A DNA stretch of 32,124 bases from Bacteroidota bacterium (GTDB lineage: Bacteria > Bacteroidota > Bacteroidia > Chitinophagales > Chitinophagaceae), in NCBI GenBank assembly GCA_018268135.1, contig JAFDXD010000049.1:1-32124 (forward strand), written 5' to 3'. Below are positions 8,873 through 16,341 of this stretch, one piece after another. The notes under the pieces were generated by a model. The model made no database searches. It was not told the origin of the DNA and saw nothing but the letters and a program-made list of their open reading frames with translations. Both the position numbers and the translations under genes were made by a program. The first letter of the stretch is position 1, and each line of letters opens with the position of its first letter.

Positions 8873-9382
8873 ATGGCTAAACCATTACCGGGTACTTATC
8901 CCGAATACTTCGACAGGTACATCAGCCAGGTGAGCGAAGATGATGTACTTATTGTCTTGCAAAATCAACAGGTTGAAATCAATACCTTTTTTGATGCAAT
9001 ACCTCCCAATAAAGAGATGTACGCTTATGCAGAAGGTAAATGGACGATAAAAGAAGTTTTGCAACATATTATTGACGCTGAAAGAATTTTTAATTTCAGG
9101 GCGCTTTGCTTTGCAAGGCAGGAGCCACAAAATATACCAGGCTTTGATGAAAATAATTATGCATTGCATTCCAATGCAAATGCAAGAGACTGGAAAGCTA
9201 TGTGCGAAGAAATGAAGGCAGTAAGAAAAACTACCATTCAATTATTTGAAAGCTTTACCGATACTATGCTTCAATACCAGGGCCTTGCCAATGGCAAACC
9301 CACAACGGCACTTGCCATGGGTTTTATAACCGCAGGCCATTTTATACATCATTTAAATATCATTAAAGAAAGATATTTATAG
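8873..9382 (+). CDS. DinB superfamily protein (putative metal-dependent hydrolase/thiol transferase)
   Basis: A 169-residue four-helix-bundle protein of the DinB/YfiT class. Members bind a divalent metal through three His residues and some act as thiol-S-transferases. Likely metal ligands are His in KEVLQHIIDAERIF (after the second helix) and the pair in AGHFIHHLNIIKERYL at the C terminus. WTIKEVLQHI and the terminal GHFIHH block are family signatures. The preferred start gives MAKPLPGTYPEYF; the in-frame ATG at 8864 adds three residues but would fall at the predicted transcription start. It is a single-gene unit between a terminator and a 136-base gap. The substrate is unknown. Confidence 0.82.
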   Translation: MAKPLPGTYPEYFDRYISQVSEDDVLIVLQNQQVEINTFFDAIPPNKEMYAYAEGKWTIKEVLQHIIDAERIFNFRALCFARQEPQNIPGFDENNYALHSNANARDWKAMCEEMKAVRKTTIQLFESFTDTMLQYQGLANGKPTTALAMGFITAGHFIHHLNIIKERYL

Positions 9383-9518
9383 TGTTTCATTTAAAATGAA
9401 TAAAACATATTTTTAGAGCCCCGGTATTTTGAAAACCCATTGCTATCATTTGTTTTTTTATTTTACAACTTTTATGTAAAGCATCTCTCTTAAGCTTATC
9501 AAATAAAAAAAATTAAGC

Positions 9519-10283
9519 ATGTGCAATTTCATTGGTGTTACGGTATCAAAAATTCAGTTTATCAGGCTTAAGCAAATAGAAAAAGAGTTAGGCTCGCTGG
9601 CTGCCATGCAGGAGCTTGGACAAATGATAGATGGCTTTAAATATAGCAATACACTCATCATAAGAGCCAACACCAACCATACAGATATTGAAATAATACC
9701 GGCTCACTGGGAATTTATACCGGTATGGATAAAAGATATGGATGCTTTAAAAATAAGCAGGAAACAAGGCATCCCCTGGTTAAATGCAACATCTGAAAAA
9801 TTGCTGGAAAGTAAGATGTTTAGAAATGCTGCTCTAAAAAGGCGGTGCCTGGTACCTGCTACTCATTTTTATGAATGGAGAAATTATCAACCCGAAGGCG
9901 CCAAAAAAGAGCAGGCTTACCCTTATGCCATAGAATTAAAAAATGGAAATGCATTTTACCTTGCAGCCATTTGGCAAACATGGACCGATAAATCTACCGG
10001 TGAAACTATGGACACATTTGCAATTGTAACTACAAAAGCAAATGCATTAATGTACGAAGTGCATAATAAAAAACACAGGATGCCAACCATTTTAACCGAA
10101 AACCTTGCCTACGAATGGGTAATGGTAGATTTATCAGAACAAAGAATATTAGAAATAGCATCGTACCAATACCCCGCAAATGAAATGCATGCTTATAGTG
10201 TTGCAAAGAATTTTAAAATTTCAGAAAATCCTTTAGAGCCTTTTACTTACAGTGAACTACCTGCAATAACAATGGTATCATGA
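9519..10283 (+). CDS. SRAP (YedK/HMCES-like) abasic-site processing protein
   Basis: Proteins of this family form a thiazolidine crosslink between Cys2 and an abasic site in single-stranded DNA, protecting it at replication forks. The essential Cys is residue 2 (MCNFIG), which fixes ATG 9519 as the start. Other active-site residues are visible: Asn89 in WLNATSEK, Glu119 in CLVPATHFYEWR and His186 in HNKKHRMPTIL. The 254 residues are slightly longer than E. coli YedK. The last four bases (ATGA, 10280-10283) overlap the start of a 98-residue gene, suggesting coupled translation. No LexA-box-like sequence was recognised upstream. Confidence 0.93.
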   Translation: MCNFIGVTVSKIQFIRLKQIEKELGSLAAMQELGQMIDGFKYSNTLIIRANTNHTDIEIIPAHWEFIPVWIKDMDALKISRKQGIPWLNATSEKLLESKMFRNAALKRRCLVPATHFYEWRNYQPEGAKKEQAYPYAIELKNGNAFYLAAIWQTWTDKSTGETMDTFAIVTTKANALMYEVHNKKHRMPTILTENLAYEWVMVDLSEQRILEIASYQYPANEMHAYSVAKNFKISENPLEPFTYSELPAITMVS

Positions 10284-10576
10284 AAAAAGGAGACTCATTT
10301 GAAATCATCATTGATGCCGGGCAGCAAAGCCATGCTTTAAAATGTGTGATAGAATATCAAAGCTCATCCATCATGCGTATAAGAGTATTTGGAAAACAAA
10401 GCAGTATCCTGCTCGAAAATAACTTTCCCTTTGTAAGTGCTACCCAAAGCCGCCAGCAGCTAAATTGGAAATTGAAAGAAGGCAACTTAAAAGGCAGCTC
10501 CGAAAAAAATGCAAAACTAATGGCGTATATTATGGAGCAGTTAGAATACAAAATAAAAAACTATAAGGGTAATTAG
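10280..10576 (+). CDS. Small conserved-looking protein of unknown function, coupled to the SRAP gene
   Basis: I do not recognise this 98-residue protein. It is hydrophilic with no signal peptide or membrane segment. The first half alternates in a beta-strand-like way (FEIIIDAG, ALKCVIEY, IMRIRVFG, SILLEN). The second half begins NWKLKEGN and ends in a helical, Lys-rich stretch. Its ATG overlaps the SRAP stop by four bases, so it is almost certainly translated with that gene. A partner role in abasic-site handling is possible from context only. Confidence 0.72.
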   Translation: MKKGDSFEIIIDAGQQSHALKCVIEYQSSSIMRIRVFGKQSSILLENNFPFVSATQSRQQLNWKLKEGNLKGSSEKNAKLMAYIMEQLEYKIKNYKGN

Positions 10577-10807
10577 TGTAGAATAAAATATTTATTTATC
10601 GGATGATGTCTACACACTAGCGCAGATATGCAGCAAAGCCAAAGTAGCGTTGGCGTATCTGTGCCTGCATCAGTTTAGTGAACAGTAAAGGTTATTTTTT
10701 TACAACTTGAGCAGCCAATATAAAATTATAGTTAATGGCAAATTGCTGCAAAGGCACAGATACCCTTTTCACAAATCCCATGCTGCATATCTGCGCCAGT
10801 GTAGAAT
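10575..10807. repeat. Nested inverted-repeat island: four alternating copies of a CAGATA-containing motif
   Basis: Lies in the 301-base gap between the 98-residue gene and the convergent prc. Long arms 10615-10635 and 10781-10801 match at 20 of 21 positions as an inverted repeat. An inner pair, 10655-10666 and 10752-10763, is a perfect 12-base inverted repeat. All four arms share a core close to GGCRCAGATAYGC, at about 10621-10631 (+), 10653-10664 (-), 10753-10764 (+) and 10786-10797 (-). AGTGTAGAAT recurs directly at 10575-10584 and 10798-10807. No open frame, transposase or target-site duplication is convincing. It could be a palindromic mobile repeat or a structured RNA. Confidence 0.6.
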
Positions 10808-10815
10808 TATCATTT

Positions 10816-10851
10816 AAAAAAAAGCCTTCAAAAAATTTTGAAGGCATTTTT
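10816..10851. terminator. Bidirectional terminator between converging genes
   Basis: Perfect 10-base arms GCCTTCAAAA (10824-10833) and TTTTGAAGGC (10836-10845) around AA. They are flanked by eight A on the left and ATTTTT on the right, so the structure can stop transcription from either strand. It lies 33 bases beyond the prc stop. Confidence 0.85.
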
Positions 10852-10877
10852 ACTTTGTTTAAATGAAAGTTACTCTC

Positions 10878-13046
10878 TTAATTTCTCTTCACCAGGTTGC
10901 CCTGTGCTATTAATTTATTTAATACTTTCACTGATTGATCTATATAAATATCATCACCTATCCTCTTTACAAATGCTTTGTTGCGTTCTATTTTATCTTT
11001 TGGAGCATCTGCTGTCAATGCATCCTGGGGCAATATTTTTACATCCATTGGCTTGGGCAACTTATACAGATTTTCTAAATTTTTAATTACATCTTTAAGT
11101 TCCTTCTGATCTTCTTTATATTTTGTAATATTAAGATCGTATGTTCTATCAGCATTTGTTGCAAGCCAGTCTACATTTGTTTTTATTTTACCAAAAACCG
11201 GGCTATTTTTCACCTCTTCATTCATGCTGCTTATTACAGCGTCTTCGCCGGGTGTACCGTTCCATACAGTATAATCAGCCTTTGGTATTTCATCCCATTT
11301 TAGGGCATCTACATTATCTTTTTCCCTGAATTTTAAATACTCCAATCTATCTGGCAGTATAATGTCGGGTACAACTCCTCTTAATTGAGTAGCGCCGCCA
11401 TTGATACGATAAAATTTTTGAAGAGTTAATTTAACTGTACCAAGGTCTTCCTCATTTTTTGCTGCAAAGAGGTTATTTTCACTTTCGGGATTTAAAGGAA
11501 TATTTCTTTGCACTGTACCTTTACCATAGGTAGAGGTGCTGCCAATAATCACTCCCCGTTTATAATCCTGAATAGCTGCTGCAAATATTTCGGAAGCCGA
11601 AGCGCTGGTTTCATCTACCATTACTGCAAAGGGCCCGCTATATTGTACCCTGGTATCCCTGTCTCTCAATACCTGTGGGTTGCCTTCACGCCCTTTTACC
11701 TGGCATACCGGCCCTTCGGGAATAAATAAGCCTGCCATTTGCACTACATCATAAAGAGAGCCGCCGCCATTGCCTCTAAGATCCAGCACAATGCCCTCTA
11801 CTTTTTCTGCTTTTAATTTATCAATTTCTTTGGCCACATCATTTGCACACCTGGCGCCATTTGGCTTTTCAAAATCTGCATAAAATTCCGGAAGGTAGAT
11901 ATATCCTATTTTATGCTCTCCATTTATAATTGCCGACTTGGCAAAGGTTTCGTCTAATTTAATATCATCTCTTTTTAATGAAATTGTTTTTATTAACCCA
12001 TCTACTTTTTTAATGGTAAGCCTTACTTCTGAGCCTTTTGTAGCACCACGTATTAGTTTTACAGCGTCTGTAACCGCATAGCCTGTTACATCTACCGGAG
12101 GCTCATTACCCTGGGCAACTTTTAATATCTCATCATTTTCTTTTAGCTCGCCGCTCTTCCATGCCGGGCCACCGGTGGTAAGGCTTGCAATTTTTATGGA
12201 GCCATTTTCTTCTTTTAACAGAGCCCCAATGCCAAAGAAACTTCCTTTCATTGATTCATTAAATGAACGAAGGTCAACCGGAGGAAAATAATCTGTATGC
12301 GGATCCATTGCACCGGTAATGGCATTTACAAACGTACTAAAATTCTCATCGCTGGTTTCCCTGTTTTTCTTTGTGGTAAAATAGCGGGCAAGGGTTTTAC
12401 CGGTTTGCTCACGTGCCTCTCTTTCTAGCGTACTATCCGCTTTGAATACAAAATCTTTCTTCCCCTTATTTTTTTCTCTTTCTTCCTGAAGGCTTACATA
12501 ATTACCCAGGGTAATATATTTTAACCTTTTTCTCCAGGTGTCTTTTAAGTCTGTTTCATTTAAAGGAAAATTGTTTTTATCAGGATCCATCTGCACCGTT
12601 TCATCTTTTGAAAAATCAAAAGGTTTTACTAAAAGTGATTTATAAAATGATGAAACCTCATCAAGCCTTTTGGTATAAACATCATTGATTACAAAAAAAG
12701 ATTCAATAGGTGTGGTTCCATGGATTTCATCATCAATTTTTGTTTCATATTTTTTAAATCCATCAATATCAGATTGAAGCAATATATCTTTATCTGCATC
12801 TAACGTAGTTAAAAACTTATTGAATACTTCTTTGCTAAAAGTATCATCTATTTTTTTGGGGCTTACATGGCCTTCTTCGAGCAGGATACCTACATTCCTA
12901 AGAATTTTTGTATAACGCAATTTAGGGTTATCATCATTCTCATTTTTGCCCTGCGATTGAAAGGCAAGAAAAAAGCTGGCAACTGTTAGCGCCAGTATTA
13001 CTGGAATAAATTTTTTACTCATAATAAAATCTGCAATTTTTTGCAT
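10878..13046 (-). CDS. prc: C-terminal processing (tail-specific) S41 protease
   Basis: Periplasmic or membrane-anchored protease that cuts proteins near their C terminus. Order: signal or anchor segment (KKFIPVILALTVASFFLAF), a Tsp-type N-terminal helical domain, a PDZ domain (GIGALLKEENG... GPAWKSGELKENDEILKV), the S41 core, and a Tsp C-terminal domain. The Ser-Lys dyad is visible in DETSASASEIFAAAIQDY and TYGKGTVQ. GIVLDLRGNGGGSL is the family strand before it. From ATG 13046 it is 722 residues; ATG 13022 (MSKKFIPV) is an equally reasonable start with a shorter N-region. The frame stays open upstream through the tRNA gene, which is not part of the protein. It is a single gene, closed by a bidirectional terminator. 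Confidence 0.94.
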   Translation of the reverse strand: MQKIADFIMSKKFIPVILALTVASFFLAFQSQGKNENDDNPKLRYTKILRNVGILLEEGHVSPKKIDDTFSKEVFNKFLTTLDADKDILLQSDIDGFKKYETKIDDEIHGTTPIESFFVINDVYTKRLDEVSSFYKSLLVKPFDFSKDETVQMDPDKNNFPLNETDLKDTWRKRLKYITLGNYVSLQEEREKNKGKKDFVFKADSTLEREAREQTGKTLARYFTTKKNRETSDENFSTFVNAITGAMDPHTDYFPPVDLRSFNESMKGSFFGIGALLKEENGSIKIASLTTGGPAWKSGELKENDEILKVAQGNEPPVDVTGYAVTDAVKLIRGATKGSEVRLTIKKVDGLIKTISLKRDDIKLDETFAKSAIINGEHKIGYIYLPEFYADFEKPNGARCANDVAKEIDKLKAEKVEGIVLDLRGNGGGSLYDVVQMAGLFIPEGPVCQVKGREGNPQVLRDRDTRVQYSGPFAVMVDETSASASEIFAAAIQDYKRGVIIGSTSTYGKGTVQRNIPLNPESENNLFAAKNEEDLGTVKLTLQKFYRINGGATQLRGVVPDIILPDRLEYLKFREKDNVDALKWDEIPKADYTVWNGTPGEDAVISSMNEEVKNSPVFGKIKTNVDWLATNADRTYDLNITKYKEDQKELKDVIKNLENLYKLPKPMDVKILPQDALTADAPKDKIERNKAFVKRIGDDIYIDQSVKVLNKLIAQGNLVKRN

Positions 13047-13152
13047 GTTGTAAAAATAACGCAAATAAGATTTGGATAGTTTAAGATAAACGCTGTATAT
13101 CCAATAATGTTTTGTTAAACAGGTAATGTGGAAAATAATAATGATAAAAGGC

Positions 13153-13191
13153 AAAAAAAATCCCAGAAAACAATACTCCTGGGATTTTTTT
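13153..13191 (-). terminator. Terminator of tRNA-His
   Basis: Read on the minus strand: ATCCCAG, a 12-base loop, CTGGGAT, then eight T. The arms extend through flanking A/T runs on both sides. It begins five bases after the tRNA discriminator base. The symmetric A and T tracts make it potentially bidirectional. Confidence 0.85.
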
Positions 13192-13195
13192 GGTG

Positions 13196-13270
13196 GGTAA
13201 CCGAGGGGGCTCGAACCCCCGACCCTCAGAATCACAATCTGATACTCTAACCAACTGAGCTACGATTACC
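13196..13270 (-). tRNA. tRNA-His (anticodon GTG)
   Basis: A complete cloverleaf can be drawn. The extra G-1 (13270) pairs with C73 (13196), the identity mark of tRNA-His. The acceptor 5' strand GTAATCG pairs with CGGTTAC with one T-G wobble. The D arm starts TAGCTCAGTTGGTTAGAG. The anticodon stem TCAGA / TCTGA closes the loop TTGTGAT with anticodon GTG. The T arm is GGGGG TTCGAGC CCCCT. The three bases after C73 read CAC, so CCA is not encoded and must be added. It has its own promoter and terminator. Confidence 0.96.
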
Positions 13271-13288
13271 ATTTTTAAAACCGGGCAG

Positions 13289-13319
13289 CAAAAATATATA
13301 AAATTCAGCCTTATTCAAA
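13289..13319 (-). promoter_or_regulatory. tRNA-His promoter, TTTG-N19-TATTTTTG
   Basis: On the minus strand TTTG (13319-13316) is followed by exactly 19 bases and TATTTTTG (13296-13289). This is a complete match to the Bacteroidota -33/-7 consensus. The -7 element ends 18 bases before G-1 of the tRNA. Confidence 0.8.
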
Positions 13320-13588
13320 ATTCATTTATTATTTATATAATTATTTAATATTTTAATATGTATAGAATTAGGGATTTTAATACCAAACCTTTATCCCTAT
13401 TAGGTTTTTCTTTATTTACTTTTTGTGTTGATACAAAAACTAACAAAAAAATCAAGGCTGCATAAAAAAAGCTGAAAATTTGTATTGAGTTCATTCTACC
13501 TAATCCTTAATTTGTATTTTACTAAGCAAAACTATGCATGTAACTCTTACTACTATTATATTCTATCAAAAATATTTTTTAAAAAAAA

Positions 13589-13618
13589 TTGAAACTATTT
13601 AAAAAAAAAGTAGGTTTG
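13589..13618 (+). promoter_or_regulatory. Promoter of the second TonB-family receptor, TTG-N19-TAGGTTTG
   Basis: TTG at 13589-13591, 19 bases, then TAGGTTTG at 13611-13618: a complete -33/-7 consensus. The GTG at 13618 overlaps its last base, which rules out that codon as the start and leaves a leader of about 55-60 bases before ATG 13681. Confidence 0.75.
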
Positions 13619-13680
13619 TGGCATTATTAAAGTTCTTGAACTGTCAAGATACCAAAAACCTCTGTACCAAACCCTGCTTT

Positions 13681-16239
13681 ATGAACAAAATTCTATATTT
13701 CATTTTATTCCTTTCTCCCATCATTTTTTGCAAAACAGCCATTGCACAAGCGCCGCCAAATATTGGCCATTTTTACGGTAAAATAATTGACGAAACTACT
13801 TCAAAACCCATAGAAAATGCTACAGTGCAATTGCTTCAAAGCATTACTGACACTACTTCAAAAAAACAAAAAAATATTTTAATTGCCACCGTACTTACTT
13901 CAAAAAATGGGGATTTTAGCATGGATAAATTGCCTGTAATGGGCGCCTTTATTTTGCATGTAACTATAGTAGGTTTTAAGCTTTTAACCAAAGAGGTAGC
14001 TTTTGATATGAGCAATACTGGTATAGATAAAGACCTGGGGAATATTAAAATAACCCGAGACCCTCAGCAACTACAAAATGTAACAGTAAGCGCCAACAAG
14101 CCCCTGCTTGAGCTGGCATTAGATAAAAAAGTATATAATGTAGAAAAAGACATTTCTACTGTAGGTGGTACGGCTATTGATGTTATGAAAAAAATACCGT
14201 CGGTTACGGTAGGTATTGATGGCAATGTAACTATGCGAAATGCCACCCCACAAATATTGATTGATGGAAGGCCAACTACCCTATTGCTCGATCAGATACC
14301 CGCCGACCAGATACAAGCGGTAGAAATAATGACCAACCCATCTGCAAAGTATGATGCAGGTGGCGGCGGCGCAGGCATATTAAATATCATTTTAAAGAAA
14401 AACAGAAAAAACGGCTACAATGGCAGTATTTATACAGGCATTGATAAAAGAGCCCAGCCATACTTTAACGGCGATCTAAACATTAAGAAAAATAAAATAA
14501 ACTTTTTTGTATCTACCTATATTGGTTTTAGAAAAATAATTACCAACACTAAAACCCAGCGAACTGACTTTTTAGGATTTGATTCTACAGCCTCTTTTTC
14601 GCAATCAAACAAGCCAAATATTAAGGGTATGTTTGATTATGGCAGAATGGGGTTTGATTACCTGGTTGACAACCGCAATACCATTACCCTTGCAGGTACT
14701 GGCGTAAGTGGCCATTTTACTCCTGTAGATTTTATTCATATTACTTCAGATACCATTGCCCCTTCTACCAATTATCTTGAAACGGCTACAAGGGCATTAT
14801 CTGCCAACATACATTTTAGAAATTATGGCAGCATTATCAGTTATAAACACATTTATGCAAGGCCGGGAAAAGAGTGGACAGCAGATGCCAATTATATAAA
14901 CAGTGAAAATACTAATACATCTGATTATCAAAGTAAATTGTATGACCAATTTGGCAACCCTAAGCAGCCGCTTGGCGCTCAAAGAGCCACCGGTGGCACT
15001 ACTACAAACAATATTACCCTGCAAACAGATTATGTAGACCCTTTTACTCCTACTCAAAAAATTGAATTCGGCTTTAGAGCCGCTATCCGAAAATTTCATA
15101 ATTACAACGATAATTATTTGCAGGATGTAAATACATTGATTTACATTTTACAGCCACTTATTGGTGTGAATTACAATTACAGAGATGAAATATATGCTGG
15201 CTATTTTACTTATTCTAAACAAATTAAAAAATTTAGCTATCAGGCAGGGTTAAGAATTGAAAGCTCTAAATACCAGGGAGATTATATTACAAAAAATCAG
15301 CAATTTTCAAATCAGTATCCATTTAGCCTGTTTCCGAGTGCATACCTTGATTATAAAATAAAGGAAAGCCAGGACATGCAGTTAAACTTTTCAAGAAAGA
15401 TTAACAGGCCTAATTTTTTTCAGGTAGTACCGTTTGTTGATTTTTCTGACTCCTTAAATTTAGCCGTTGGCAACCCTAACCTTAAACCGGAATTTACCTG
15501 GATGGGCGAATGGGTGTATTCCAATCAATATAATGCCGGCAATAGTTTATTAGTAAGTTTATATGGCAAGCTCACCAGCGATTTAATTACCCGCTATCAG
15601 TTTGACTCTCTAATAAATCCTGCAAAAATGGCCCGGTATATTACTTATGCCAATGCCAGCAGGGCTAACACAATTGGCTTAGAAATTACCAATACCAACA
15701 AAATTGCAAAATGGTGGAATGTAACTTCAAACTTTAATTTGTATAATACCGCCATCACAAGCAGCAACCTACCCGGAGTTACCAATAGTAATTTAACAAG
15801 CTGGTTTGCCAAAATTAATAACACATTTAAGTTGTCAAAAGATTTTACCATACAGTTAAGTGGCGATTATCAGTCAAAAACCCTGATACCAGCAAGCAGC
15901 AGCTCCGGCAGCTATGATGCTTATACCAGTTCACAAATCAATGCACAGGGATATCTTAAACCTACTTATGGAGTGGATATTGCTATCAGCAAAGACATAT
16001 TTAAAAACCACTCCGGCTCCATTACACTCGAAGTAAGTGATATATTCAGAACAAGGATAGAAGCCATACATGCCAATACCCCACTATATTTGCAAGACAA
16101 CTGGAGGCTAAGAGACCCTCAAATGATAAGGCTTAACTTTGGCTGGCGCTTTGGAAAATTTGATTTAAACGTATTTAAACGTAAAAATATGAAAGGCGAG
16201 CAGGAAGCCATACAGGGTGTACAATCTGCCGGGCAATAG
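13681..16239 (+). CDS. TonB-dependent receptor-like outer-membrane protein with N-terminal carboxypeptidase-like domain
   Basis: An 852-residue outer-membrane protein. The signal peptide is about residues 1-22 (MNKILYFILFLSPIIFCKTA, then IAQ). A carboxypeptidase-regulatory-like beta sandwich follows (HFYGKIIDETTSKPIENATVQL ... GDFSMDKLPVMGAFILHVTIVG). Next come a plug-like domain (VGGTAIDVMKKIPSVTVG, TPQILIDGRPTTLL, IQAVEIMTNPSAKYDAGGGG, GILNIILKK) and a large barrel of the OMP-beta-barrel type. No SusD-like lipoprotein gene is adjacent, so this is not a standard SusCD pair, and the ligand is unknown. The frame stays open 21 codons upstream, but that region lies in the promoter and leader, and ATG 13681 starts the signal peptide cleanly. 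Confidence 0.9.
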   Translation: MNKILYFILFLSPIIFCKTAIAQAPPNIGHFYGKIIDETTSKPIENATVQLLQSITDTTSKKQKNILIATVLTSKNGDFSMDKLPVMGAFILHVTIVGFKLLTKEVAFDMSNTGIDKDLGNIKITRDPQQLQNVTVSANKPLLELALDKKVYNVEKDISTVGGTAIDVMKKIPSVTVGIDGNVTMRNATPQILIDGRPTTLLLDQIPADQIQAVEIMTNPSAKYDAGGGGAGILNIILKKNRKNGYNGSIYTGIDKRAQPYFNGDLNIKKNKINFFVSTYIGFRKIITNTKTQRTDFLGFDSTASFSQSNKPNIKGMFDYGRMGFDYLVDNRNTITLAGTGVSGHFTPVDFIHITSDTIAPSTNYLETATRALSANIHFRNYGSIISYKHIYARPGKEWTADANYINSENTNTSDYQSKLYDQFGNPKQPLGAQRATGGTTTNNITLQTDYVDPFTPTQKIEFGFRAAIRKFHNYNDNYLQDVNTLIYILQPLIGVNYNYRDEIYAGYFTYSKQIKKFSYQAGLRIESSKYQGDYITKNQQFSNQYPFSLFPSAYLDYKIKESQDMQLNFSRKINRPNFFQVVPFVDFSDSLNLAVGNPNLKPEFTWMGEWVYSNQYNAGNSLLVSLYGKLTSDLITRYQFDSLINPAKMARYITYANASRANTIGLEITNTNKIAKWWNVTSNFNLYNTAITSSNLPGVTNSNLTSWFAKINNTFKLSKDFTIQLSGDYQSKTLIPASSSSGSYDAYTSSQINAQGYLKPTYGVDIAISKDIFKNHSGSITLEVSDIFRTRIEAIHANTPLYLQDNWRLRDPQMIRLNFGWRFGKFDLNVFKRKNMKGEQEAIQGVQSAGQ

Positions 16240-16264
16240 CCTAAAATAAAATAAAAAGATTAAG

Positions 16265-16293
16265 AGCAGTACAAATAATTGTGCTGCTTTTTT
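16265..16293 (+). terminator. Rho-independent terminator of the receptor gene
   Basis: AGCAGTACA (16265-16273) pairs with TGTGCTGCT (16280-16288), with one T-G wobble, around a 6-base loop. Five further T follow the stem. It lies 25 bases after the receptor stop. Confidence 0.8.
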
Positions 16294-16341
16294 ATTGGAT
16301 TAATTATTTAGCATTAATTTGCCGCCACTAAAGAAACTAAG

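Larger units (their letters stand above)
13271..13680. other. 410-base intergenic region with two promoters facing away from each other
   Basis: The left end carries the tRNA-His promoter (minus strand) and the right end the TonB-receptor promoter (plus strand). Between them the sequence is very AT-rich and no gene is supported. Weak inverted repeats: AAACCT / AGGTTT (13385-13407), AGGGAT / ATCCCT across about 13372-13397, and TTTTTGT / ACAAAAA (13420-13439). They could be operator sites, but runs like these arise by chance at this composition. Confidence 0.5.

Noticed and set aside
9383-9416. Terminator after the DinB-like gene
   Set aside because: TCATT / AATGA is a five-base A/T stem, too weak to call.
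10878-11729. Plus-strand open frames opposite prc
   Set aside because: They have no recognisable domains and lie opposite conserved Prc motifs, so they are antisense shadows.
13047-13235. N-terminal extension of the prc frame
   Set aside because: The frame stays open but runs through the terminator and into tRNA-His; the signal sequence begins at 13046 or 13022.
13196-13270. tRNA-His as an attachment site of an integrated element
   Set aside because: No integrase, no duplicated tRNA 3' end and only ordinary chromosomal genes on both sides.
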